A stretch of DNA of 64,000 nt from the NCBI GenBank assembly GCA_025934775.1, contig JAICWO010000014.1:1-64000 (forward strand). The letters run 5' to 3'. Below, in pieces: positions 9,179 through 17,142 of this stretch (positions within the stretch are counted from its first letter, which is position 1; each line of letters starts with the position of its first letter). This stretch comes from Gemmatimonadaceae bacterium. Lineage in GTDB: Bacteria > Gemmatimonadota > Gemmatimonadetes > Gemmatimonadales > Gemmatimonadaceae. A program made the translations under genes and the position numbers. The notes under the pieces are model-generated. The model saw only the letters and a list, made by a program, of their open reading frames with translations, searched no databases and was not told the DNA's origin.

Positions 9179-9541
9179 GTGGCGAAAGTCAAGAAAACAG
9201 GGGCTGTTAGGAGGTCGAAGACCGCAAAGCGAGGCTCGGCGAAATCGGCTCGGAGGAAGCCGAAGCGACGCACGAAACACACGCCTCCCGCCCCCGTCGC
9301 GACGTTCGCGGTTCGCCCGCTCGACCCGGTTCGGAAATGCGGGCCAGGCACATCGGTCGAGCAGCTGTACCGGGTTGACGAATCGAGCAACGGCAACGCG
9401 CGGGTGCACCTGATCTTCTTCGACCGGCACGGCTGGTACTGTGAGCACGGCCGCGACTGCCCGGCAGTCTCGCACGCACGGAAATTTGGTGATCGCGCAC
9501 GACACAATGGACCTACTCGAAACGGAAGGATGAGAGCATGA
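9179..9541 (+). CDS. Small basic protein with a zinc-knuckle-like motif, unknown function
   Basis: I do not recognise this as a named family. From the GTG at 9179 (GAGG 11 bases upstream) it is 120 residues; a GTG at 9161 would add six. The first ~40 residues are Lys/Arg/Ala-rich, like histone-H1-type tails, suggesting nucleic-acid binding. The second half has a compact segment VHLIFFDRHGWYCEHG followed by RDCPAVSHARK, a C-x-H-x3-C-x4-H pattern that could bind zinc. The stop overlaps the next gene's ATG (ATGA), so it is probably co-translated with the Rad52-like protein and may be its partner. Confidence 0.7.
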   Translation: MAKVKKTGAVRRSKTAKRGSAKSARRKPKRRTKHTPPAPVATFAVRPLDPVRKCGPGTSVEQLYRVDESSNGNARVHLIFFDRHGWYCEHGRDCPAVSHARKFGDRARHNGPTRNGRMRA

Positions 9542-10311
9542 TCGCACGACATGAGGCGAATGGGGAGAAACTGGACATCTGGACGCAGTTGTCGGCGCCG
9601 CTTGCCGCGGACGTGATCTTCTGGCGACAGGATGGCCGGCCGATTCAGCGCGAGGGGAAGTATTTCGCGCGCTTCGTTGCGTACATCGAAGCGAACACGG
9701 TGCGTGAGCGATTGGACGGCGTCGTCCCCGGCGAATGGGACCTGACGCTCGAGCTGCTGCCGACGCTCCCCGCCGAGGACCACGACGAAAGCGCCTGCTC
9801 CTTCAAGGCGCGGCTCCAGATCCTGGGTGTGATTCGCGAGGACGTCGGCACCGGACGCGACTACAAGCAGGCGGCGACGGACGCGTTCAAACGCGCCGCG
9901 GTTCGGTTCGGGATCGCGCACGAGCTCTACGCGTACGAGCAGAACTGGGTGCAGGTCGACGGCGATGGCAAGTTCGCGCGGCCCCTCGAGGATCCGGCGG
10001 ACGCGTACGCGCGCCGCCAGCGGCGCGAAGCCAAGCATGTCATCGCGACGAACGATGAGACCGCACCATCCGAGGTCGTGGCGGCCGACGTGAGGGCGAC
10101 GGGTCCGCTGGCGACGGAGGAGCCGAGCTGCCCCAAGTGCGGCGGCCGCATGTGGGACAACCGCATCTCGAAGCGGAATCCCAAGGCGCCCGACTTCAAA
10201 TGCCGGAGCCGCTCGTGCGACGGCGTGATCTGGCCCGCGCGCGCCAACTCCGACCGCGCCGCCGCCGAGTCGATGGAGCCGCTCGCGGGGCAAGCGGACC
10301 TCACGATCTAA
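9538..10311 (+). CDS. Rad52/DdrA-type single-strand annealing protein with C-terminal zinc ribbon
   Basis: 257 residues, ATG at 9538 with GGAAGGA upstream. The stretch YKQAATDAFKRAAVRFGI (about residues 104-121), followed by HELY, matches the K-x-A-x-x-DA-x-KRAA-x-x-FGI-x-x-LY signature of the Rad52_Rad22/DdrA family, which anneals complementary single strands. Near the C-terminus, CPKCGGRMWDN and KCRSRSCDGVIWP form a CxxC...Cx4C ribbon of a kind I associate with phage-borne Rad52-like proteins. Likely role: DNA end protection or annealing during repair. Phage ancestry is possible, though no other phage genes are nearby. Confidence 0.75.
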   Translation: MIARHEANGEKLDIWTQLSAPLAADVIFWRQDGRPIQREGKYFARFVAYIEANTVRERLDGVVPGEWDLTLELLPTLPAEDHDESACSFKARLQILGVIREDVGTGRDYKQAATDAFKRAAVRFGIAHELYAYEQNWVQVDGDGKFARPLEDPADAYARRQRREAKHVIATNDETAPSEVVAADVRATGPLATEEPSCPKCGGRMWDNRISKRNPKAPDFKCRSRSCDGVIWPARANSDRAAAESMEPLAGQADLTI

Positions 10312-10328
10312 GAAGTCTCATTGCCGCA

Positions 10329-10358
10329 GGACGGACGCCCTCGAGCGGGCGCCCGTCC
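10329..10358 (+). terminator. Hairpin after the Rad52-like gene
   Basis: Twelve-base arms GGACGGACGCCC (10329-10340) and GGGCGCCCGTCC (10347-10358) pair with one mismatch around a 6-base loop, 18 bases after the stop. There is no T-run, so it may work as a stabilising hairpin or a weak terminator. Confidence 0.5.
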
Positions 10359-10382
10359 GCGCGGCCGGCGTGGTGCCGAACG

Positions 10383-10422
10383 GAAAATGGCGTTGCGTGA
10401 TTCATCGCGCAGCGCCATTTTC
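10383..10422. terminator. Strong symmetric hairpin with A- and T-tracts
   Basis: Seventeen-base arms, 10383-10399 and 10406-10422, pair at 15 of 17 positions around loop ATTCAT. The outer ends are GAAAATGGCG and CGCCATTTTC, so both directions end in a short T-tract, as in a bidirectional terminator. It lies 32 bases before the next gene. Confidence 0.55.
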
Positions 10423-10454
10423 GCGCATCATCGACCCGCGAGCTCGTCCGACTG

Positions 10455-11228
10455 ATGATTCGTATGCGCCGGCTGTGCACGTTCGCGCTACTCGGCGCGG
10501 CCCTACCGGGCGCGGGCGCGCAGCAGCCCGTCGCGGCGCCGCACCTCACGCTGGAGCCGGCGCCCGCCGGGTCAGTGCTGTCCGGCGACGTCCGCGACTC
10601 GCTCGGACATCCAATCGCCTACGCCACGGTGTACGTAGACGGTGGGAGCGCGACGACGGCGAACGAGCTCGGTCACTTCCGTCTCGCCGACGTGCAACCC
10701 GGCAAGACGATGTTCGGCGTGCGGCGGATGGGCTACGGTCAGGTCGGGTTTTCGATCGTGATGCCGCCCGACACGACCGTACTCGTCACGATCCACCTGC
10801 ACCAGGTGGTGTCTCAGCTGCGCGAAGTGACCGTCGAGGAAAAGCTGCTGTCGATGTCGCTCTACCGGGCCGGCTTCTACGACAGGCAGAAATCGGGTGT
10901 CGGCTACTTTCTGCTGCCGGTGGACGTCACCGATCGCGCGCCAAAGCGGATTGAAGATCTCTTATACGGAATTCCTGGTGTCACCGTGCTGAACCTCAAC
11001 GGCAACCCGGCGGCATACGGACTCTCCTCGACCGGGTACTGCCGCCTCTCGGTCGTGCTCGATGGCCACCGGTACAAGATGCAGGGCGAGCAGACGGAGC
11101 TGTCGATCGATCCCCACGACGTGAAGGCGGCCGAGGTGTACGCGCGTCCCACGGACGTGCCCGCGCAGTTCCACGACCCCGACAATCCGCTCTGCGGCGT
11201 ACTCGTGCTCTGGACAAAAGTGGATTGA
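10455..11228 (+). CDS. Secreted carboxypeptidase-regulatory-like protein with TonB-plug-like domain
   Basis: 257 residues. The first ~22 residues (MIRMRRLCTFALLGAALPG, then AGAQQ) look like a Sec signal peptide. Residues ~40-120 form a carboxypeptidase-regulatory-like beta-sandwich (SGDVRDSLGHPIAYATVYV). The rest resembles the plug domain of TonB-dependent receptors (RIEDLLYGIPGVTV), but there is no barrel: the protein ends just after the plug. Such barrel-less fusions recur in Gemmatimonadota and Bacteroidota; their function is unknown. Probably exported to the periplasm or outer membrane. No linked substrate gene is present. Confidence 0.75.
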   Translation: MIRMRRLCTFALLGAALPGAGAQQPVAAPHLTLEPAPAGSVLSGDVRDSLGHPIAYATVYVDGGSATTANELGHFRLADVQPGKTMFGVRRMGYGQVGFSIVMPPDTTVLVTIHLHQVVSQLREVTVEEKLLSMSLYRAGFYDRQKSGVGYFLLPVDVTDRAPKRIEDLLYGIPGVTVLNLNGNPAAYGLSSTGYCRLSVVLDGHRYKMQGEQTELSIDPHDVKAAEVYARPTDVPAQFHDPDNPLCGVLVLWTKVD

Positions 11229-11242
11229 TTTGCATCCAGTGG

Positions 11243-11257
11243 AACGGAAGTTCCGTT
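11243..11257. promoter_or_regulatory. Perfect 7+1+7 palindrome upstream of a small gene
   Basis: AACGGAA-G-TTCCGTT is a perfect inverted repeat with a one-base centre, too tight for an RNA hairpin and therefore operator-like. It lies 45 bases before the ATG of the following small gene and 15 bases after the preceding stop. No matching known regulator motif comes to mind. Confidence 0.35.
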
Positions 11258-11302
11258 AGTGAGCATCGCACGCCATTTCACCAGAGCAGCAGTGAAGGCG
11301 AG

Positions 11303-11611
11303 ATGTCATACCGGCGGTTCACGGACGGATCGGGTCGTGTGTGGGAGGCGTGGGAGGTGCATCCGGCCGCGGTGGAGCGGCGCGTGAATGCGGAGCGCCG
11401 CCGCGCGCGCAGGATCGAGCCGCTCGACCGGCGAAGCGTGCGCGACCTGCGGCTGGTGATTCCGCGCGAGCTGCGGGACGGGTGGCTCGCCTGTCAGGGC
11501 ACGGCGGGCAAGCTGCGCATCACGCCGATTCCCGACGGGTGGGTGCATCTCAGCGACGAGCAGCTCGGCAGACTCGTGGCGCGATCGCAGCGGACCAGTA
11601 GCGCGAGCTGA
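11303..11611 (+). CDS. Small conserved-looking protein, unknown function
   Basis: 102 residues from the ATG at 11303 (GAAGGCGAG upstream). The N-terminus YRRFTDGSGRVWEAWEV is a compact aromatic stretch, followed by an Arg/Glu-rich helix and a C-terminal segment LRLVIPRELRDGWLACQG. There is no signal peptide or membrane segment. I do not recognise the family; a single-domain cytoplasmic protein is likely. A palindrome lies upstream. A longer start at 11225 would overlap the preceding stop and lacks a ribosome binding site. Confidence 0.65.
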   Translation: MSYRRFTDGSGRVWEAWEVHPAAVERRVNAERRRARRIEPLDRRSVRDLRLVIPRELRDGWLACQGTAGKLRITPIPDGWVHLSDEQLGRLVARSQRTSSAS

Positions 11612-11628
11612 TGCGTGAACAACGCGAA

Positions 11629-11712
11629 TGCCAGGGGCGGGACTCGAACCCGCAAGGGGTTACCCCCACAAGATTTTAAGTCTCGCGCGTCTACCCATTT
11701 CGCCACCCCGGC
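11629..11712 (-). tRNA. tRNA-Leu (UAA)
   Basis: 84 bases, 5' end at 11712. Acceptor GCCGGGG pairs with CCCTGGC (one G-T). The anticodon loop CTTAAAA gives UAA, and a long variable arm (GTGGGGGTAACCCCT) marks it as class II leucine. T-arm GCGGG/CCCGC. The CCA end is not encoded. Confidence 0.95.
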
Positions 11713-11738
11713 ATGTACGGCTCGCGGGGCACGGGCTC

Positions 11739-11782
11739 GCGTCTAGTTCGTCGCTAGATGAGACCCGCTAGCCGCTAGACGC
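11739..11782. repeat. CTAG-rich inverted repeat between two tRNA genes
   Basis: GCGTCTAG (11739-11746) and CTAGACGC (11775-11782) are perfect inverted arms. Between them CGCTAG recurs, giving three CGCTAG words in 30 bases. It may be a processing hairpin in the Gly-Leu tRNA precursor. Confidence 0.45.
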
Positions 11783-11789
11783 TACACAG

Positions 11790-11862
11790 AGCGGGAAACG
11801 GGACTCGAACCCGCGACCCCAACCTTGGCAAGGTTGTGCTCTACCAACTGAGCTATTCCCGC
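11790..11862 (-). tRNA. tRNA-Gly (GCC)
   Basis: 73 bases, 5' end at 11862. Acceptor GCGGGAA/TTCCCGC, anticodon arm CAACC-TTGCCAA-GGTTG with anticodon GCC, T-arm CGCGGG/CCCGT. CCA is not encoded. Transcribed first, followed by tRNA-Leu. Confidence 0.95.
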
Positions 11863-11871
11863 GCGCGGCGA

Positions 11872-11901
11872 AATATATCCGAGCCGTCAGCAGCCTGACA
11901 G
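11872..11901 (-). promoter_or_regulatory. Promoter of the tRNA-Gly/tRNA-Leu pair
   Basis: Minus-strand CTGTCA (11901-11896), 18-base spacer, TATATT (11877-11872). The predicted start, near 11865, is only about three bases before the mature tRNA-Gly 5' end. Confidence 0.55.
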
Positions 11902-11914
11902 AGGCGCCGCGCGG

Positions 11915-13690
11915 CTACGGTCGCTCGCCGAGTGCGTTCACCGCGTACCACACGGACCACGCGAGAAGCCCCGAGAGCGCCGCATCGCCGCCGTTCGCGA
12001 TCGCGCGGCCGTCCGCGTCGACGATCTCCGCGGCGGTTCCATTGTCGAGCGGCGCGCGGCGCAGCCACTGGAGCACGCTGCTCGCGTCGGGACCGAGCAG
12101 CCGCGCGCACTGCTGCGCCAGCGCGTGCGGTGCGACGTCGATGGCACGCACGGTGCGGCGGTACGTCGAATCGTGGCGCGGCACGGCGTCGTACAGCGGA
12201 AGCCAGAAGGTCGACGCGGAGGGATCGTCGGCCATCGTCGCGGCGCCGGCGAGATCGATCGCCGCCGCGTAGCGCGACTGTCCGGCGTGATCGATCACGA
12301 AATGACGTGTGATCGCGGCGCGCACCGCGTCGGGATCCTCGAGGGCCCGAGCGGTCTCCTCGTCAAGCGTGCGCCTGAGCACGTCGAGCGCCTGCGCCGC
12401 GACGGCATTCGCATGGAGCGTGAATGGATGCGCGACCGGTTCGCCGGACGGGCTCACCTCGGTCGAATAGAGCGGCACACGCGAATCGCGCCGCGCATCG
12501 AGATCCTCGGAGCTCAGGTACAGTGTATCCGCGAGCACCGGCTCGTCGACGATCCGGTCGTCGCCCGAATCGCGAATGTAGCGCTCCGCCGCGAGCGGAT
12601 ACGCGGCGACGCCCTCGAGCGAGAAGCCGGGCTCGAACAACGTGCCGTCCAGATAATGAACGCCGCGACCCGGGGCGTAGCCGTGGAGCTCGCACACGCG
12701 CAGCAGGAGCTCGCGGGCGAGCGACTGATCGGCGAGCTGCACCGCCGGCAGCGTCCACGACAGCGCTTCCCAATCGCGCACCGTCACCCCGTGCCCGTTC
12801 CACGGGACGCGCGTGCGCACGAGATAATACTGCGCGTCGTCGAGCGCGCGGCCCACGCCGTAGAAATAGGAGAACAGTAAATTGCGATTGATCAGGCGAT
12901 CGAGCGCCTCGTAGCTCGTGCTCTGCTCCAGGCTCTGGAGCGCGTCCCGGGTGGCCGCGAGCAGGTCGCGCCAGCCGCGCCGCCGCAGCACCTGCGCGGT
13001 GGCTTCCGCGCCGTCGTGCTCCGGGCCGACGGCGACATAGAATCCGATCTGCGCGCGTCCCTTCGCGGGAAGGTTGAGCGTTCTCTCGATAGAAAACTCT
13101 CTATCCGTGATCTGCGTCGGCCCCTCGGCGTCCGCCGTGACCGCGACGGCCACCAGCCCCGGCGCGCTCGCCCCCTCGAGCAGCACGGCGCCCGACGCGC
13201 CCTCGACGACTCGCGTGGAGTCGCCGCCCGGACGCGGGGTGCGCACGCGAAGCTGTCGATGCCCGAACGTGCCGGTGAGCGCGAGCTCGATCTCGACGTC
13301 GTCGGCGCGGCGGCTCTCGAGGGTGAGCGCGTACACCGCGCCCGGAACGTCGGCATCGCGCCCGTACGGCGCGAAGATGGTGCCGCGCACGACCACGTCG
13401 CCCACCGTGCACGTGAAGGTGGGAATCCAGCCGAGGGCGCGCTCCCACGCGATCGGAACATCGGAGAGCTCGTGGCGTACACCGCCAATGGTCAGCCGTG
13501 GGCGGAGCAGCGCCGGGCTGGCGCCGCTCGCGAAGTCGTCACCGCCGGCGAGCTCGATCGCCGCGCGCGCGGCGCGGTGCAGCACGCCGATCGCGTGCAC
13601 CGACGCGTCGGCGGGATGGATGCACGGCAAGGCAACCCAATGGTTGCCGGTGATCTGCCACGGGATCGTGGGCGGCGGGAGCAGTGTCAC
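11915..13690 (-). CDS. Six-hairpin glycosidase-superfamily protein (glycogen-debranching-like)
   Basis: 591 residues from the GTG at 13690; no good Shine-Dalgarno is visible, so the start is uncertain. The N-terminal ~230 residues are beta-rich. The C-terminal part looks like an (alpha/alpha)6 barrel of the amylo-alpha-1,6-glucosidase/GH15-like superfamily: NLLFSYFYGVGRALDD, VRTRVPWNGHG then VRDWEALSWTLPA, GVHYLDGTLFEPGFSLEG. There is no signal peptide, so it probably acts in the cytoplasm on an oligosaccharide. Substrate and catalytic acids cannot be assigned. It is divergent from a secreted barrel-like protein across about 90 bases. Confidence 0.6.
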   Translation of the reverse strand: MTLLPPPTIPWQITGNHWVALPCIHPADASVHAIGVLHRAARAAIELAGGDDFASGASPALLRPRLTIGGVRHELSDVPIAWERALGWIPTFTCTVGDVVVRGTIFAPYGRDADVPGAVYALTLESRRADDVEIELALTGTFGHRQLRVRTPRPGGDSTRVVEGASGAVLLEGASAPGLVAVAVTADAEGPTQITDREFSIERTLNLPAKGRAQIGFYVAVGPEHDGAEATAQVLRRRGWRDLLAATRDALQSLEQSTSYEALDRLINRNLLFSYFYGVGRALDDAQYYLVRTRVPWNGHGVTVRDWEALSWTLPAVQLADQSLARELLLRVCELHGYAPGRGVHYLDGTLFEPGFSLEGVAAYPLAAERYIRDSGDDRIVDEPVLADTLYLSSEDLDARRDSRVPLYSTEVSPSGEPVAHPFTLHANAVAAQALDVLRRTLDEETARALEDPDAVRAAITRHFVIDHAGQSRYAAAIDLAGAATMADDPSASTFWLPLYDAVPRHDSTYRRTVRAIDVAPHALAQQCARLLGPDASSVLQWLRRAPLDNGTAAEIVDADGRAIANGGDAALSGLLAWSVWYAVNALGERP

Positions 13691-13708
13691 GGAGGTCCGT
13701 TTATCTTT

Positions 13709-13770
13709 GAGGCGATTCGCAGGAATGATAACCCGGCCTGGACACCTTCCACACCGCGCGAGGCGATTCG
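13709..13770. repeat. Direct repeat GAGGCGATTCG in a divergent promoter region
   Basis: GAGGCGATTCG occurs at 13709-13719 and again at 13760-13770, 51 bases apart, in the ~90-base region between the glycosidase gene (minus) and the barrel-like gene (plus). It could be a regulator site shared by both, or chance. Confidence 0.3.
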
Positions 13771-13780
13771 TCGATTGACC

Positions 13781-15406
13781 GTGCGTTCCGTGCTTCGATC
13801 GAGCGTCATCCTGCTCGCTCTCTCGTCGTCGCGTGCGATGGCTCAGGCGACGACGAGTCTTCTCCCCAACGCCGCGACGCTGCCGTCGCGGGAGTGGCGC
13901 GTCCGGCTCCTCACCGCGTGGACGCGGTACGACGCACTGTTCACCGATTCCTCGAGCGCGCCGCGGAACCTCGCCGCGAGCTTCAACTCTGATTCGCTCG
14001 GCGTCGCTCAACTGCCGATCCTCGCGCCCGAGGAGACAGCGATTCGCGCGCTGACGGGCGACCCGTCGTTTCGACTGACCGCCGGACAACTCGTGTCGGC
14101 GGCGAACTCGCGCGTCGTCACGGCGCCGCTCATTCTCGAATACGGACTCACGCGCCGCCTCACGCTCGGCGTGGTAGTCCCGCTCGTCGAGACGCGCACG
14201 ACGCTGTACGCGCAGCTCAATCCGCGGCTGGGACTCGCGAATGTCGGGCCCAATCCGGTCGCACTGGGAAACAGCGCCGCGGCCGCGCAAAACCAGGCGC
14301 TCGTCGCGGCGATTCGCGCGGACAGCGCCGCGCTTCAATCACAATTCAGCGGTTGTCAGAGCACGCCGTCGGGGACGAACTGCGCGGCGATCTTGTCGAG
14401 CGCACCCACACTGCTGCAATCCGCGGGCACGTTCGCGTCGACGGTCACGCGACTATATGGAACGAGTGCCGGCGCGGGTCAGGCGTTCGTGCCGCTGCAC
14501 GGGACGGCGCTCGACACCGCGATCGCGCAGCGGATCCAGAGTCTGAGCCAGAGCTTTCAATCGCTGGGTGAAGCGGCGCTGAGCGGAGCACCGGCGAACG
14601 CGGCAGGACCGGCGGCGAACGCGCAGTTGAATGCGCTGCTCGGCCACTTCGGCATCGACACACTGCAATCGACCGATCGCTCGTCGATCGGCGACATCAC
14701 GGTCGGCGCGACATTACAGTTGCTCAACACCTTCCCCGACTCCGCGCCGCTCACGGCCTCGGGACTCGATTACCGCGTCGCCGTAAACGGCGCGTTCCGC
14801 ATCGGTACCGGGGAGCCGGCAAGTCGCACGCGGTTGTTCGACGTCGCCACAGGGTACGGGCAGCCTGGGATCATCGGCGGCGCGGCGGCGGATGTCCGGT
14901 TCGGATCGCGATTCATGACCTCGGCGATCGGTACTTACACCGCGCAATTGGGGACGGTGAACGTCGGGCGCGTTCCGAACGCCAACAACGCAGTATTCCC
15001 ACTCGATGCCGGGGTGCCGGGCACGTACAGCGCGGGCAACGTGCTGCAGCTCACTGTGCTCCCGCGATACCGGCTCGCCGGCTCCCTGTCGATCGACGGC
15101 GTGTACTCGCTGGTGAACGCGGGCGCGGACAAGTACGGTGCGACGCTTCCACCGCTCCCGTCTGATGTCACCGGCGCGCCCCTCCCCACGCCGGCGACCG
15201 TTGCGCCGTTCGGGCTTCCCTCGACCACGGCGCAACAGGTTGGATTCGGATTCTCGTATTCGACAACCGTAACGCCCGATCGCGCGCCGGGGAGACTCCC
15301 GTTCGAGGTGAGCTTTCAGCATCTGGAGACGCTGGCCGGCAGCGGCGGTCCGGTGGCGAAGGCGTTCCGCGATCAGATCGAGCTGCGGGTCTATTTCGGG
15401 CGCTGA
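13781..15406 (+). CDS. Secreted outer-membrane beta-barrel-like protein, unknown function
   Basis: 541 residues from the GTG at 13781 (a TTG two codons earlier is possible). A signal peptide (SSVILLALSSSRAMAQA) is followed by a long Ser/Ala/Thr/Gly-rich protein with alternating hydrophobic strands, for example YGLTRRLTLGVVVPLVETRT and LRVYFGR at the very C-terminus, where an aromatic-ending strand is typical of outer-membrane barrels. I do not recognise a specific family. The middle (~180-330) is rich in Ala/Gln/Ser and may be a periplasmic or surface insert. Convergent with recN, 11 bases apart. Confidence 0.65.
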   Translation: MRSVLRSSVILLALSSSRAMAQATTSLLPNAATLPSREWRVRLLTAWTRYDALFTDSSSAPRNLAASFNSDSLGVAQLPILAPEETAIRALTGDPSFRLTAGQLVSAANSRVVTAPLILEYGLTRRLTLGVVVPLVETRTTLYAQLNPRLGLANVGPNPVALGNSAAAAQNQALVAAIRADSAALQSQFSGCQSTPSGTNCAAILSSAPTLLQSAGTFASTVTRLYGTSAGAGQAFVPLHGTALDTAIAQRIQSLSQSFQSLGEAALSGAPANAAGPAANAQLNALLGHFGIDTLQSTDRSSIGDITVGATLQLLNTFPDSAPLTASGLDYRVAVNGAFRIGTGEPASRTRLFDVATGYGQPGIIGGAAADVRFGSRFMTSAIGTYTAQLGTVNVGRVPNANNAVFPLDAGVPGTYSAGNVLQLTVLPRYRLAGSLSIDGVYSLVNAGADKYGATLPPLPSDVTGAPLPTPATVAPFGLPSTTAQQVGFGFSYSTTVTPDRAPGRLPFEVSFQHLETLAGSGGPVAKAFRDQIELRVYFGR

Positions 15407-15417
15407 CGCGCTCCCGC

Positions 15418-17142
15418 TCAGGCGCGGCGGCGCGGACGCCGCTCCGGTGCGCGGTCCGTGGGCGGCACAACGACGGCGGCGGCCTCCGCCGACTCGAGCA
15501 GCTCGCGCGCGTGGGCCCGGCTGACGTCGCGCTCCGGGTCGCCGCCGAGCATCCGCGCAATCTCGGCCACGCGCGGCTCGCCGCTCAGGACTGACACGTC
15601 GGCGGTGGTCACACCGCCGCGGGCCCCTTTGCTCACGAGAATGTGGTGGTGCGCGCGCGCCGCGATCTGCGGCAAATGCGAGATCGCGAATACCTGGTGA
15701 TACGCCGCGACGCGGCGCATCGTCTCGCCCACCTGCAGCCCGACGCGGCCGCCGATGCCGGCATCCACCTCGTCGAAGACGAGCGTCGGCACGTGGTCCA
15801 GGCGCGCGAGGATGGTCGTGACCGCGAGCATGACGCGCGACAGCTCGCCGCCCGACGCGACGCGCGACAGCGCGCGCGGCTCGTGACCGACGTTGAGCGC
15901 GACGCGAAACTCCACGTCTTCGGCGCCGGTCGCGCGCACCTCGGCGGTCGGCTCGAGCGAGACGGTGAAATGGCCGTCGGGCATGCCGAGCTCCGGGAGC
16001 ACCTCGTCGACCGCGCGCGCCAGCCGTTCCGCGCCGGCGCGCCGCCGCGCCGACAGCTCGGCCGCGGCGGCAGCGAGACACGCCCGCGCCTCGCGCTCGC
16101 GCGATTCGAGTTCTCGAATGTCGAGTCCCGCGGAGTCGACGAGCTCCAGCTCGGCGCGCGCATCGTCGCCGACGCGAATCACGTCCGCGAGCGTGCCGCC
16201 GTACTTCTTCGTCAGCCGGAAGAGGAGGTCCCGCCGCCGCCGCACGTCGTCGAGCCGGGACGGATCGAGATCGATCGACTCCTCGTACTCCTCGAGCTCC
16301 CGCGCGAGCGCCTCGATGGCGTAATACGCGGTATCGTACGAGTCCTGGAGACGCGCGAGCGTTGGATCGATGCGCTGAATGCTCGTGAGGTGCCGCGCGA
16401 TCGCGGCCAGCTTCTGCAGCACGGTCTCCTCTTCGCCGTCGAGGCCGGATGCGATTCCGCTCGCGAGCGAGCGAAGCTCCTCCGCGTTCTCCAAACGCCG
16501 CGCCTCGTCCTCGAGCCGGGCGTCTTCCCCGTCGATCAGCTTCGCGTCGCCGATCTCCTTCACCACGTGGCGGAGATAGTCCGCGCGGCGCTCGGCGTCG
16601 GCGCGGCGTTTGGTGAGATCGACGATCTCGCGGATGATGGCGTGCAACGCCTCGTGCGCGTAGCGAACGGCCGCAGCCTGCTCGGTGGCGCCGGCGAACG
16701 CGTCGAGAATGCGCCGCTGCGCTTCGCCGTCGAGCAGCGTCTGCGCCTCGTGCTGCCCGTGCAGGTTCACGAGCAGCCGTCCGATGTCGGCGAGGATGCC
16801 CGCGTTCACCGGTGTGCCGTTGATCCACGCGCGCGCGCGTCCCGCGGTCACCTCGCGCTTGAGCACTACGTCGGCATCCTCGATCTCGATCCCGCGCTCG
16901 TCGAGCAGCGCGCGAATCTCCGGACGATCGCTCACGTCGAACACGCCCTCGACGGTCGCACGATCGCAGCCGGTGCGAATCACGTCGGCGTTCGCGCGCT
17001 CTCCGAGGAGCAATCCGAGCGCGCCGACGATGATCGACTTGCCGGCGCCCGTTTCGCCGGAGAGCACGTTGAAGCCGCGGCTCAGCGGAAGCGCGAGCGC
17101 CTCGATGATCGCGAAATTCCTGATCCGCAGCTCGGTCAGCAT
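15418..17142 (-). CDS. recN: DNA repair protein RecN
   Basis: SMC-like ATPase acting at double-strand breaks, possibly tethering DNA ends. 574 residues, normal length. The N-terminus MLTELRIRNFAIIEALALP is typical. Walker A GETGAGKS is near residue 30; a central coiled coil spans about 160-370. The ABC signature region LSRVASGGELSRVMLA and Walker B TLVFDEVDAGIGG follow. The ATG immediately follows the nadK stop (TAG-ATG). Last gene of the pheS...recN run. Confidence 0.96.
   Translation of the reverse strand: MLTELRIRNFAIIEALALPLSRGFNVLSGETGAGKSIIVGALGLLLGERANADVIRTGCDRATVEGVFDVSDRPEIRALLDERGIEIEDADVVLKREVTAGRARAWINGTPVNAGILADIGRLLVNLHGQHEAQTLLDGEAQRRILDAFAGATEQAAAVRYAHEALHAIIREIVDLTKRRADAERRADYLRHVVKEIGDAKLIDGEDARLEDEARRLENAEELRSLASGIASGLDGEEETVLQKLAAIARHLTSIQRIDPTLARLQDSYDTAYYAIEALARELEEYEESIDLDPSRLDDVRRRRDLLFRLTKKYGGTLADVIRVGDDARAELELVDSAGLDIRELESREREARACLAAAAAELSARRRAGAERLARAVDEVLPELGMPDGHFTVSLEPTAEVRATGAEDVEFRVALNVGHEPRALSRVASGGELSRVMLAVTTILARLDHVPTLVFDEVDAGIGGRVGLQVGETMRRVAAYHQVFAISHLPQIAARAHHHILVSKGARGGVTTADVSVLSGEPRVAEIARMLGGDPERDVSRAHARELLESAEAAAVVVPPTDRAPERRPRRRA

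Noticed and set aside
8632-10311. Prophage remnant
   Set aside because: The annealing protein's zinc ribbon hints at phage ancestry, but there is no integrase, structural gene, attachment repeat or tRNA junction around it.
14714-16828. 704-codon minus-strand frame overlapping recN in another frame
   Set aside because: Nearly all Arg/Ala/Gly; the recN frame explains the region.
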